Shown piece after piece: positions 9,178 through 17,216 of a stretch of DNA of 64,000 nt. The notes under the pieces are model-generated. The model ran no database searches. It was not told the DNA's origin and saw only the letters and a program-made list of their open reading frames with translations. Positions within the stretch are counted from its first letter, which is position 1. Each line of letters opens with the position of its first letter. The translations under genes and the position numbers were made by a program. This DNA is from Cellulosimicrobium cellulans (GTDB taxonomy: Bacteria; Actinomycetota; Actinomycetes; Actinomycetales; Cellulomonadaceae): NCBI RefSeq assembly GCF_024124905.1, contig NZ_JAMXST010000004.1:372001-436000 (forward strand). Direction: 5' to 3'.

Positions 9178-9191
9178 TGGCAGCGCTCCCA
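9178..9191. promoter_or_regulatory. CebR/CelR-like operator 1
   Basis: TGGCAGCGCTCCCA differs at one position from the TGGGAGCGCTCCCA palindrome recognised by CebR and CelR. It lies 31 bases upstream of the binding-protein start, downstream of the predicted promoter, where a bound repressor would block elongation. Confidence 0.75.
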
Positions 9192-9199
9192 CCTCCAAG

Positions 9200-9213
9200 T
9201 GGTAGCGCTTCCA
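9200..9213. promoter_or_regulatory. CebR/CelR-like operator 2
   Basis: TGGTAGCGCTTCCA keeps the AGCGCT core of the CebR palindrome with two changes. Its centre is 22 bases from operator 1, about two helical turns, so two dimers could bind on the same face of the DNA. Confidence 0.7.
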
Positions 9214-9225
9214 CACAACGGCCTG

Positions 9226-9255
9226 ATCGTGCTTTCCCCGCGGAACCCGTGTCAA
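9226..9255 (-). promoter_or_regulatory. Predicted sigma-A promoter of the sugar-uptake operon
   Basis: On the minus strand TTGACA (9255-9250) and CACGAT (9231-9226) are separated by 18 bases. The -35 box is perfect, the -10 box weak. Transcription would begin close to the central operator, which fits repression by the LacI-type regulator. Confidence 0.5.
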
Positions 9256-9279
9256 GCGCCGGAAGGTCGTGACGCAGTG

Positions 9280-9293
9280 TGGTCGCGCTCCCA
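9280..9293. promoter_or_regulatory. CebR/CelR-like operator 3
   Basis: TGGTCGCGCTCCCA matches the CebR palindrome at 12 of 14 positions. It lies upstream of the predicted -35 box, 80 bases from operator 2, so looping between sites is possible. It is the weakest of the three because the AGCGCT core is changed to CGCGCT. Confidence 0.5.
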
Positions 9294-9409
9294 CTCACGC
9301 ATCGTCGCAGGTCAGGGCGTTCTCGTGACCTACCGATCGGCCGGGTTCGGGGGAAATCGTTACCGGTTCGAGACCGGCTCCGCCGGCGCGTGCGAGTCCG
9401 CGAGCGCCC

Positions 9410-9910
9410 TCAGCGGGCGAGCCACTCCCGGCCCGCGGCCTCCTCCGCCGCCAGGGCGGCCCGGACGGCCTGCGCGGCGGCCTGCTCGATCGCGCCCCCG
9501 AACAGCGGCACCGACGCCTTCACCTCGCCCGCGTAGCGCTCGACGGTTCCCTCGCCGTCCGGGGCGAGGCTCACCGTGCCGGTGAGCCGCACCGGGGCGC
9601 CGGTGATCTCGAGCGACACGGTCCCCGACCGCTCGCCGTCGCGCTCCGGCTCCCACGCCTCGGCCTGCCGGATCTCGAGCTGGCCGCCGACGAAGGACCG
9701 GACGTGGGCCGGGATCTGGTCGGTGGGCAGGGTGCGGCGGACCGTCACGGTGAAGCCCTCGGCGGCGCTGCCGGTGACGTCGACCTGCTCGACGTGGGCC
9801 CCGTCGCCGCCGGAGCGCGCGGCGCGCCAGCGCACGAACTCCTCGTCGGCGAGCATCGCGCCGACCACGGGGACGGCGGCGGGGTAGCGGAGCTCGACGC
9901 TCAGGTGCAC
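9410..9910 (-). CDS. DUF2505 domain-containing protein
   Basis: This 166-residue protein matches the DUF2505 pattern common in actinobacteria: it begins LSVELRYPAAVPVVGAMLAD, followed by the Asp-Glu-x-Phe-Val segment, and contains alternating beta strands typical of START/polyketide-cyclase-like folds with a C-terminal amphipathic helix. The function of the family is unknown; lipid or hydrophobic-ligand binding is a guess from the fold. I chose GTG 9910 because GAGGAGG lies a few bases upstream; the longer frame adds 18 low-complexity residues. It has no signal peptide or membrane segment. It is divergent from pdtaS. Confidence 0.75.
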   Translation of the reverse strand: MHLSVELRYPAAVPVVGAMLADEEFVRWRAARSGGDGAHVEQVDVTGSAAEGFTVTVRRTLPTDQIPAHVRSFVGGQLEIRQAEAWEPERDGERSGTVSLEITGAPVRLTGTVSLAPDGEGTVERYAGEVKASVPLFGGAIEQAAAQAVRAALAAEEAAGREWLAR

Positions 9911-10043
9911 GGGACCTCCTCGGGCCCTGGGTCGACCTGCCGCCGGCCCGGGCGGGTCGGCCACGGGTCGGTCGCAGGTCGGTCGACGGGTTCGGGCGAC
10001 CGCGCGCGCGGGCGCTGAGGGGACTCTACCTGTCCGACCCCTC

Positions 10044-10049
10044 TACGCT
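10044..10049 (+). promoter_or_regulatory. -10 box of a probable leaderless promoter for pdtaS
   Basis: TACGCT ends seven bases before the GTG at 10057 and there is no ribosome binding site between them, so transcription probably starts at the start codon itself. Confidence 0.5.
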
Positions 10050-10056
10050 GGGGTCC

Positions 10057-11547
10057 GTGTCTGCCATGAGTGACCTCATCTCCCGCCACGCCGACCTCAG
10101 CCCGGCGGACAACGAGTGGTTGCACCTGCTCGTGGGCGACTGGCAGGTGATCTCCGACCTCGCGTTCGCCGACCTCGTGCTCTGGCTGCCCACGACCGAC
10201 GGCAACTTCGTCGCGGTCTCGCAGTGCCGCCCGTCGACCGGCGCGACCGTCCACTACGACGACATCGTCGGCTCGTTCGCGCCGGAGGGTCAGCGACCGC
10301 AGCTCGAGCGCGCGCTCACCGAGGTGCGCTCGCAGCGCTCGCGCGAGCCGCGCTGGTTCGGCGCGTACGCCGTGCGCGAGGAGGCCATCCCGGTCGTGCA
10401 CGACGGTCGCGCGATCGCCGTCGTCGCGCGGCAGACCAACCTCGGCAGCGGGCGCACGCCCAGCCGCCTCGAGCTCAACTACGTCGAGGCCGCGGACGAT
10501 CTCGTCGCGATGATCTCGCGCGGCGAGTTCCCCTTCCCGAACGCCGCGACCGGCCCGCGCCGGGGTGCCCCGCGCGTCGGCGACGGCCTCATCCGGCTGA
10601 ACTCCGAGGGCGAGGTCCTCTACGCCAGCCCCAACGCGCTGAGCTGCTTCCACCGCCTGGGCGTCATCGGCCCGCTCGTCGGGCGGTCGCTCGCCGAGGT
10701 GACGGCCGACCTCATCGAGCACCAGACCCCCGTCGACGAGTCGCTGCCGCTCGTGGTCATGGGCCGGGCGCCGTGGCGCACGGAGATCGAGGCGCAGCGC
10801 GTCGCCCTGTCGCTGCGCGCGCTGCCGCTCACCGAGTCGGGCCAGCGCATCGGCGCCGTCCTGCTGTGCCGCGACGTGTCGGAGCTGCGCCGCCGGGAAC
10901 GCGAGCTCATCACCAAGGACGCGACGATCCGCGAGATCCACCACCGCGTGAAGAACAACCTCCAGACCGTCGCGGCGCTCCTGCGGCTGCAGGCCCGGCG
11001 CATGGACGTGCCCGAGGCCCGTGCCGCGCTCGAGGAGGCCATGCGCCGCGTCGCGACGATCGCGCTCGTGCACGAGAGCCTGTCGCAGACGCTCGACGAG
11101 GAGGTCGAGTTCGACGACATGGTGGGCCGGGCCCTGCGCCTCGCCGCCGACGTCGCGTCCGCGGACACGAGCGTGCGCACGGTCCGGACCGGGAGCTTCG
11201 GCCTCGTGCCCGCGGAGGACGCGACGCCGCTCGCGCTCATCCTCACTGAGCTCGTCACCAACGCCGTCGAGCACGGGCTCGCGAAGCAGGACACGGGGAC
11301 CGTCGAGGTCGCGGTCGAGCGCGAGGGCTCGGCCCTGCGCATCGTGGTCGCGGACGACGGCGTCGGCATGCCCGACGGCGACGTCGCCCGGGCGGGCAAG
11401 GCCGCGAAGAGCGGGCTGGGCACGCAGATCGTGCGCACGCTCGTGACGAACGAGCTCGGCGGCACCATCGAGTGGTCGCCGCGTCCCGGCGGGGGCACGC
11501 AAGTCGTGCTCGCCCTCGTCCTGCGCGACGGCAACCGCCAGGCCTGA
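10057..11547 (+). CDS. pdtaS: Sensor histidine kinase PdtaS
   Basis: This 496-residue soluble kinase is an ortholog of mycobacterial PdtaS, which phosphorylates the ANTAR-domain antiterminator PdtaR. It starts with a GAF-like domain (about 5-150; SDLAFADLVLWLPTTDG), followed by a PAS domain (about 180-280). Next comes a HisKA_2 dimerisation domain with EIHHRVKNNLQTVAALLRLQ, in which His296 is the expected phosphoacceptor. A HATPase domain follows, with an N-box in LTELVTNAVEHGL and G-boxes in VADDGVGMPDG and SGLGTQIVRTL. There are no membrane helices. GTG 10057 appears leaderless; ATG 10066 is an alternative. The pdtaR gene is not nearby, which is normal for this family. Confidence 0.92.
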   Translation: MSAMSDLISRHADLSPADNEWLHLLVGDWQVISDLAFADLVLWLPTTDGNFVAVSQCRPSTGATVHYDDIVGSFAPEGQRPQLERALTEVRSQRSREPRWFGAYAVREEAIPVVHDGRAIAVVARQTNLGSGRTPSRLELNYVEAADDLVAMISRGEFPFPNAATGPRRGAPRVGDGLIRLNSEGEVLYASPNALSCFHRLGVIGPLVGRSLAEVTADLIEHQTPVDESLPLVVMGRAPWRTEIEAQRVALSLRALPLTESGQRIGAVLLCRDVSELRRRERELITKDATIREIHHRVKNNLQTVAALLRLQARRMDVPEARAALEEAMRRVATIALVHESLSQTLDEEVEFDDMVGRALRLAADVASADTSVRTVRTGSFGLVPAEDATPLALILTELVTNAVEHGLAKQDTGTVEVAVEREGSALRIVVADDGVGMPDGDVARAGKAAKSGLGTQIVRTLVTNELGGTIEWSPRPGGGTQVVLALVLRDGNRQA

Positions 11548-11641
11548 ACGCGCGCGTCCCGGCGGGACCGCCTGGCGCGACCGCCTGGTGGGCCGGCCGG
11601 AGGGACGGCCCGGTGGCGCCGCGTGGCGCGACCGCCCGGTA

Positions 11642-11683
11642 CGACGACGGGCCGTCACCCCGGAGGGTGACGGCCCGTCGTCG
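11642..11683. terminator. Bidirectional terminator between pdtaS and whiB1
   Basis: The arms at 11642-11660 and 11665-11683 form a perfect 19-base-pair stem with the tetraloop CGGA. The position between two convergent genes suggests that it ends both transcripts; there is no clear T tract, as is common in GC-rich actinobacteria. Confidence 0.75.
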
Positions 11684-11728
11684 ACCTGCTGCTCGACGCC
11701 CGTGGCGGGCGGAGCGCGGTGGAGCGTG

Positions 11729-11977
11729 TCAGCCGGCGCGGCGCGCGCGGGCGGTGCGACGCTTGAGGGCGCGGCGCTCGTCCTCGGAGAGGCCGCCCCA
11801 GACCCCGGCGTCCTGCCCGGACTCGATGGCCCACTTGAGGCACGTGTCGACGACGTCGCAGCGGCGGCACACGGCCTTCGCCTCCTCGATCTGGAGGAGC
11901 GCGGGGCCCGTGTTGCCGATCGGGAAGAAGAGCTCGGGGTCTTCGTCGAGGCAGGCTGCGCGGTGGCGCCAGTCCAT
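11729..11977 (-). CDS. whiB1: WhiB-family iron-sulfur transcriptional regulator, WhiB1 type
   Basis: This 82-residue WhiB protein is very close to WhiB1: it starts MDWRHRAACLDEDPELFFP, carries the four cluster cysteines at positions 9, 37, 40 and 46, then the GVWGG turn and the basic RRALKRRTARARR tail that contacts DNA. WhiB1 binds a nitric-oxide-sensitive 4Fe-4S cluster and associates with the housekeeping sigma factor; it is essential in mycobacteria. The start has an AAGGAG box about nine bases upstream. The upstream gap of 237 bases is long and contains palindromes that may be regulatory. Confidence 0.95.
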   Translation of the reverse strand: MDWRHRAACLDEDPELFFPIGNTGPALLQIEEAKAVCRRCDVVDTCLKWAIESGQDAGVWGGLSEDERRALKRRTARARRAG

Positions 11978-12090
11978 GGTCGTCGTCTCCTTGGCAGAGG
12001 GGAGCCTGGTCGCGAGGTGATGACTCGTCGCGGTGATGCCCGGCAGGGGGCTGCCTGGACCAGGGCTCGAGGCGGGGGGTGATTGATGCT

Positions 12091-12114
12091 TGAACCAGGT
12101 TCACACCTCGTGAA
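12091..12114. promoter_or_regulatory. Overlapping palindromes upstream of whiB1
   Basis: TGAACCAGGTTCA (12091-12103) is a perfect 6-base inverted repeat. It overlaps TTCACACCTCGTGAA (12100-12114), with 5-base arms. They lie 114-137 bases before the whiB1 start, in the region where its promoter should be. The binding protein is unknown. Confidence 0.35.
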
Positions 12115-12169
12115 GCGCAGCACAAGGGGTTACGAGAAAGTTTCCGTCGCATGAATCGTGAGGTCTTCG

Positions 12170-12183
12170 TCACACGGGTGTGA
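12170..12183. promoter_or_regulatory. Palindrome in the whiB1 / membrane-protein intergenic region
   Basis: TCACACGGGTGTGA is a perfect 6-base inverted repeat with a 2-base centre, 18 bases before the -10 box of the divergent membrane-protein gene. It recalls half-sites used by CRP-type regulators, but in the opposite (everted) orientation, so the regulator is not identified. Confidence 0.35.
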
Positions 12184-12214
12184 AGCCGCAGGTCGGCGCG
12201 TACGCTGGGTGATC

Positions 12215-12676
12215 GTGCCTCCCCGCAAGCCCTCCGGACACTCGCCCGAGCAGCCCCCGACGACGCCCGACCCGGCGCCCGACGGCGGGGTGCGGCCCCC
12301 GGCGCTGACCGCGCTCCTCGTCGGGGTCGGGATCGAGGTCGCGGTCCTCGTCGTCGGCGCCGTCCTCCTCCTCGTGGAGCTCGCGCGCGGCGGGTCGCAG
12401 TCGTTCGGGGTGAGCGTGTTCCTCGTCGTCTTCGCGCTGGGCGTCGCCGCGGTCCTCGCCGCGAGCATGCGCGGCCTGCTGCGGGGGCAGCGCTGGGCGC
12501 GGTCGCCCGTCGCGACGTGGCAGATCCTGCAGGGAGTCGTCGCGATCAGCTCGCTCCAGGTCGGCGTGACGCCGTGGGTCGTCGCGGCGCTCGTGCTCGC
12601 GGTCGTGGTCCTGGTCATGCTCATGCTGCGTCCGGTCGTCGAGGCGACGACCCGCGACTCCCGGGCCGCGGCCTGA
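12215..12676 (+). CDS. Small membrane protein of unknown function
   Basis: This 153-residue protein has a Pro-rich cytoplasmic N-terminus of about 30 residues and then about four transmembrane helices (ALTALLVGVGIEVAVLVVGA, FLVVFALGVAAVLAASM, a weaker third segment around WQILQGVVAISSL, and WVVAALVLAVVVLVMLML). I do not recognise a named family; similar short membrane proteins are frequent in Micrococcales. A TACGCT box at 12201-12206 ends eight bases before GTG 12215 (GTG 12209 is closer), suggesting a leaderless transcript. It is divergent from whiB1 and convergent with the FtsK-like gene. Confidence 0.6.
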   Translation: MPPRKPSGHSPEQPPTTPDPAPDGGVRPPALTALLVGVGIEVAVLVVGAVLLLVELARGGSQSFGVSVFLVVFALGVAAVLAASMRGLLRGQRWARSPVATWQILQGVVAISSLQVGVTPWVVAALVLAVVVLVMLMLRPVVEATTRDSRAAA

Positions 12677-12690
12677 CCCCTCCCGGCGCG

Positions 12691-15600
12691 TCACGACCGA
12701 GGCTCCGACGGCTCGTCCCCGCCCGCCTCTGAGCGTCGAGCGCCCGCCGGGGGCAGCGCGAGCTGCACCGGCGCGAGCCGGGCGCCCTGGACGAGCACCC
12801 CGCGCCCGGGCCGCGGCCGCCCCGGCTCGGCGAGCCACTCCAGGCCGCGGCCGAACACCTCGGCGCTGCCGCGCTCGGCCGGCGCCAGCACGATGCCGGC
12901 GCGCACGCCGCGCAGGTCCGCGAGCGGACCGCGCAGCGCCGACGCCGCCCCGCCGGTCGTCGCGGACGCGACGAGCACGAGGCCGTCCCGGCACGCCGCC
13001 GCGAGCCGCTCGCCCTCGACCACGCAGAGCTGGGCGAGGACGTCCAGGTCGTCGACCACGACCACCCCGGGCGGTCCCGGCAGCTCGCCCGTGCGCTCCC
13101 ACGGGGTCCTGCGGGTGCCCTCGCGCGTGCCGGCGGTGACGGCGTCGAGGAGCGCACCCACGTCGGCAGGCGCGTAGCGCCGCACGACGGTCGTGCTGGT
13201 GCCGGCCTCCGCCGCGAGCGTGTCGTCGCGCGCGACGACCGCCCGGAGGACGCCCTCGCGCGCCAGGTGCCGCGCGAGGAGGGCGAGCGCGCTCGTGCGC
13301 CCCGAGCCGGGCGGTCCGACGACGAGCGCTCCCCGCGACACGTCCAGCGTGACGGCGCCGGCGGTGTCGCCGCCCCGGCCCACCGGGACCCGGAGCGTCA
13401 CGGCCCCGGCCGGGCGTGGTCCGGACGTTGCGGGGCGTGGGGCGGGTGACGCGAGCTCGGCGGTCACGACCCGCTCGGGCACCGGCAGGAGCCGGAACGC
13501 GCCCGGCCGCCCCTCTCCGCCCCCAGGACCCGTCCCGGTGCGGCCGGCCGGGGTCGCAGGGCTCCCCGGCGTCGGCCCCGGCGTCGGCCCCGGTGGTCGC
13601 TGCGGGGGCAGGGCGACCTGGCACAGGAGCGGCTCGCCGGGCCCGAGCCACACCGCACGCCCCGCCGGACCTCCCCGCCCCGCGAACGGCGACGGCACGC
13701 CCAGCGCGACGTCGTCGTGCCGGTCGCGCGACACCATCGCCGCACGCACCGCGACCAGCGACGACAACCCCGCGACCGTCGGGCCGGCGCACCCGACGGC
13801 GACGGCGGTGGGGCCGGCGAGCACGTCCGCGAGCGCGTCCGCGCCGGCCCCGCCCGCCGTCCCCGCGAGCACCGACCGGACGGCGTCGGCGTCGTCCACG
13901 AGCAGGAGCGTCCTGTCGGCGCCGTCGATCCCCGCGGGGCGCTCCTGCCCGTCGTCGTGACCCGCGAGCAGCCGCAGGAGGCGGGCGAGGCGGCGCGGGT
14001 CGCGGCGGTCGACGACCGTCCCGGTCCCGGGGTGGGACGCGAGGTCGGCGAGCCCCTCGCCGACGGCGTGGACCGTCCAGCCGCGCTCGAGGGCCGCCCA
14101 CCCCACGGTGCGCAGGGCCGTCGTCCGACCCGAGCGCGCGCGGCCCAGCACCGCGAGGTGCCCGTCGCGCGGGTCCCACCGGACGACCGTCCGGCGCTGG
14201 AGGTCCGGCGCGTCGCCGAGCGCGACGGGGAGCGTCGTGCTCTCGGTGCGCGCCGCACCGTCCACGAGGTCGGCTCGTCCGCCACCCCGGTGCGCCGGGT
14301 CGTCGGGGAGCCCGCCCGGCCCGAGGGCTGCGTCGTGAGCCGCCGCCGCGGCCGTGCGTGCGACGTCGGCGAGGTCGTCCTGCGCGACCCGGTCCGGCAG
14401 GGCGGGCAGCCACGGCGGCGGCGCCGGGCGCAGGCCGGCGCGCTCCGCGACGTCGCGGGCCGCGGTGACGATCCGGGAAAGCCGGTCGTCCCGGGCTCGG
14501 GGCGCTCCTGCGTCGGGAGCGTCGTCGTCGGCCCGGGAGGTGCGACGGGGGAGCCTGCGTGCGACGGCCCACGGGGGAGCAGCGCGGGCACCCGACGCCG
14601 GGACGGGAGACGGCGCCCCGGCGCGGGCGCACTGCACCGCGAGCGGCGGTTCAGCGCCCCGGCGCAGGACGAGCCGCCCCGGCACCGAGGCCGGGACGAG
14701 CGCCGCGAGCGGCGACTCGACGACGTCGCGCGAGTCCGCGACGTCGACCACCCGCAGGGCGAGGCGCAGGGTGATGTTGGCCCGCACGTCCGGGCTCACC
14801 GCCCCGGCGGGCCGCTGCGTCGCGAGCACCAGGTGCACGCCGAGCGAGCGGCCCTGGGCCGCGACCCGCAGCAGGCCGGGCAGCAGGTCGGGCAGGTCGT
14901 CGGCGAGCGCGCGGAACTCGTCCACCACGACGACGAGCCGCGGCAGCCGGCCCCGGGGCAGCTCGTCGACGCTCGTCGCCCCCGCGGCCGCGAGCACGCG
15001 CTCGCGCCGGTGCAGCTCCGCCCGCAGCCCGGCGAGCGCGCGCCCGGCGAGCCCCGGGTCCAGGTCGGTGACCGTGCCCACGACGTGGGGCAGCCGGCCG
15101 CACGCCCCGAAGCTCGCGCCGCCCTTGAAGTCGACGAGCGCGAACGACAGCTCCTCCGGAGAACGGCCGAGCGCGAGCCCCGCGACGAGGGTCTGCAGGA
15201 GCTCCGACTTGCCGGCGCCCGTCGTCCCGGCGACGAGCACGTGCGGGCCGTCGCGGACGAGGTCCACCGTCGCCGGTGCGCCCCCGGGCCCGACCCCGAG
15301 CACCGTGCACAGCCCGGAGCCGTCGCGTCGCGTCGCGTCCCGCCAGCGTGCGCCGACCCACGCGGCGAGGTCGTTCGGCGCGTCCGGCAGGCCGAGGAGG
15401 TGTCCGAGCGAGACGTCCGGCGGCAGCGAGGGCGCCGTCGGGTCGCCGGGCTCGTGACCGTCCGGGTCGGTGCCGACGAGCCGGCCGAGGTGGTCCGCCG
15501 CCGCGAGCCGTCGGGCGAGGGCGCAGGCCCACTCCGCGCTCGCACCGACGTGCTCGCGCACGGTGCGCGCGTCGTCGGGGCCGGCGACGACGGCGGTCGG

Positions 15601-17103
15601 GCCGGAGACGTCCACGACCGTCCGGCACCACGCCGGGACGCGCGCCGCGTCGTCCAGCACGAGGAGCACGTCGATCGCAGCAGGCGCGAGCCGTTCCCAG
15701 GCTCGTGAGAGCTCGCCCGCGGTGGGGGCGCCGTCGACGACGAGGACGGACGCCGCACCGGGCTCCGGCCGTGCGTCGTCCAGGGACCTGACGACGCCGG
15801 CGCGCGGGAGCCAGCGGCACCAGGCCCAGTCGGCCGCGGCGTGCGACGGGTGCCGGACCGTCGGCACGGCACCCGTCGTCAGGAGCTCCCCGAGCACGGC
15901 CCGTGCCGCGGCGAGCGCGGCGGGGCGCGGGCCCACGACGGCGACGCACCCGTCGGGCAGCCGCACCGGGAGCACCGGGGAGCCCGCGGTGCCGTCGCCC
16001 GGCCCGGCGGGGAGCGTGGCCGGAGCGGCGCCGACCACGGGCGGAGCCGTGGCGCGGGCCGGGACGACGGGGGCGATGCGGGCGACCGTCGCCCAGGTGA
16101 GCGCGTCCGCGGGCCGCGGTCGCAGCGGGTCGACGGGGGTCGCTGCGAGCGCGCGGCCGGCGTCCGACGTCGGCCGGGCGACGGACGCCGGTCCCGGCGC
16201 GCTACCGGGCCGTCGGCCCGCGCGGCGTCGGCGGGCCTCGACGAGGGCGGGGACGAGGAGCGCCAGCGGCCCGGCGAGCGCGAGCAGTGCGTAGAGGGGC
16301 TGGCGGAACGCCACGGCGAGGGTGAGCGACGCGACCGCGGGCGCGGCTGCGGCCGCGAGATGGCTCCCGCTCGGTCGGCCCGGCGACGTGTCCCGTGCGG
16401 CGGGGTCGGCGGGGCCGGTGCGCGGACCGTGCACGAGATCGGGGCGCGGGCGCAGGGCGTAGCCGCCGCGACGCGTCACGAGCGCGTCGCCCTCGCGCCA
16501 GCGGACCTCGCGCCACGACGGGACCCGGCGACCGGCCCGGGCCGGTCGCGCGAGGAGGACGGCCGCGTCGTCGGGGACGCGTCGGGTACCGCGCGGTGCG
16601 CGGACGCGGACCCGTGCGCCCCGGCGCGTGCTGCGCCAGCGGACGCGCAGGTCGTCGACCCGGGCCAGGCCGCGACGCGCCTCGTGGCGGCCCACGGGCA
16701 CCAGGCGACCGGCGTCGGCGCCGCCGAGCACCGCGACGTGCCACGGCGCGGCCAGCACGGCGTCCGGGCGCGCCGCCCCTGCTGGGGTGGCCCCGGCACG
16801 ACCGCGCGGCGCGAGCGCGACCGTCGCCCCGGGGAGCAGGGGCCGGGTCCCGCAGCGCTGGTCGTCGTCGACGGGGACGCCGTCCACGAGCAGGGCGGCG
16901 GTGCGCAGCTCGGGTCGGCACACGAGGTCGGCGAGACCGGCGCGCACGTCGCCCAGGCGCGCCCCCGCAGGGAGCAGGACGTCCGTCGCGGGGTGCACCG
17001 TGACGCGGAGCCAGGCCTCGCCCGCGGGTGCGGTACGCGCCGGCGGGGACGGGGACGCGGCGGGATCGAGGGAGCGCGACGGAGGGGCGAGAGCGGGCGG
17101 CAC
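12691..17103 (-). CDS. EssC/EccC-like FtsK/SpoIIIE ATPase (type VII secretion type)
   Basis: This protein of about 1470 residues has the architecture of EssC. Two N-terminal domains without enzymatic motifs look ubiquitin- or FHA-like (about 15-85 and 100-210; WHVAVLGGADAGRLVPVG). Two adjacent membrane helices follow (about 255-300; PLYALLALAGPLALLVPALV), then three ATPase domains. The first (about 560-780) is complete, with Walker A GTTGAGKSELLQ and Walker B RLVVVVDEFRAL. The second (Walker A-like GRARSGRTTAL near 985) and third (GPPGSGRTSALALL near 1260) have Arg instead of the Lys before Thr/Ser and look degenerate. The family powers export of WXG100 proteins, but no such partners are in the window. 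GTG 17103 is the last start after the terminator of the upstream operon; the longer open frame overlaps the ABC permease. Confidence 0.8.
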   Translation of the reverse strand: MPPALAPPSRSLDPAASPSPPARTAPAGEAWLRVTVHPATDVLLPAGARLGDVRAGLADLVCRPELRTAALLVDGVPVDDDQRCGTRPLLPGATVALAPRGRAGATPAGAARPDAVLAAPWHVAVLGGADAGRLVPVGRHEARRGLARVDDLRVRWRSTRRGARVRVRAPRGTRRVPDDAAVLLARPARAGRRVPSWREVRWREGDALVTRRGGYALRPRPDLVHGPRTGPADPAARDTSPGRPSGSHLAAAAAPAVASLTLAVAFRQPLYALLALAGPLALLVPALVEARRRRAGRRPGSAPGPASVARPTSDAGRALAATPVDPLRPRPADALTWATVARIAPVVPARATAPPVVGAAPATLPAGPGDGTAGSPVLPVRLPDGCVAVVGPRPAALAAARAVLGELLTTGAVPTVRHPSHAAADWAWCRWLPRAGVVRSLDDARPEPGAASVLVVDGAPTAGELSRAWERLAPAAIDVLLVLDDAARVPAWCRTVVDVSGPTAVVAGPDDARTVREHVGASAEWACALARRLAAADHLGRLVGTDPDGHEPGDPTAPSLPPDVSLGHLLGLPDAPNDLAAWVGARWRDATRRDGSGLCTVLGVGPGGAPATVDLVRDGPHVLVAGTTGAGKSELLQTLVAGLALGRSPEELSFALVDFKGGASFGACGRLPHVVGTVTDLDPGLAGRALAGLRAELHRRERVLAAAGATSVDELPRGRLPRLVVVVDEFRALADDLPDLLPGLLRVAAQGRSLGVHLVLATQRPAGAVSPDVRANITLRLALRVVDVADSRDVVESPLAALVPASVPGRLVLRRGAEPPLAVQCARAGAPSPVPASGARAAPPWAVARRLPRRTSRADDDAPDAGAPRARDDRLSRIVTAARDVAERAGLRPAPPPWLPALPDRVAQDDLADVARTAAAAAHDAALGPGGLPDDPAHRGGGRADLVDGAARTESTTLPVALGDAPDLQRRTVVRWDPRDGHLAVLGRARSGRTTALRTVGWAALERGWTVHAVGEGLADLASHPGTGTVVDRRDPRRLARLLRLLAGHDDGQERPAGIDGADRTLLLVDDADAVRSVLAGTAGGAGADALADVLAGPTAVAVGCAGPTVAGLSSLVAVRAAMVSRDRHDDVALGVPSPFAGRGGPAGRAVWLGPGEPLLCQVALPPQRPPGPTPGPTPGSPATPAGRTGTGPGGGEGRPGAFRLLPVPERVVTAELASPAPRPATSGPRPAGAVTLRVPVGRGGDTAGAVTLDVSRGALVVGPPGSGRTSALALLARHLAREGVLRAVVARDDTLAAEAGTSTTVVRRYAPADVGALLDAVTAGTREGTRRTPWERTGELPGPPGVVVVDDLDVLAQLCVVEGERLAAACRDGLVLVASATTGGAASALRGPLADLRGVRAGIVLAPAERGSAEVFGRGLEWLAEPGRPRPGRGVLVQGARLAPVQLALPPAGARRSEAGGDEPSEPRS

Positions 17104-17145
17104 CCGGCGAGGGTGCCCGACGGAGCGGCCTCGTGCCCGGGAACG

Positions 17146-17187
17146 CGCGCGCCCCTGTGGACGGAGGTCCGTCCACAGGGGCGCGCG
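17146..17187 (-). terminator. Terminator of the ABC exporter operon
   Basis: The arms 17146-17162 and 17171-17187 are perfect 17-base complements, and the centre GGAGGTCC can extend the stem. It lies 30 bases after the permease stop and before the EssC-like gene, separating the two units. Confidence 0.7.
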
Positions 17188-17216
17188 TCGGCCGTGGGGC
17201 CCGGGCGAGCCGCGTC

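Noticed and set aside
11548-11640. Short repeated GCGCGACCGCC-like units after pdtaS, considered as a CRISPR or minisatellite
   Set aside because: Only three imperfect short copies without regular spacers; not an array.
12691-17103. Chromosomal DNA translocase FtsK
   Set aside because: There is no gamma DNA-recognition domain, three ATPase modules instead of one, and the N-terminal layout is that of EssC.
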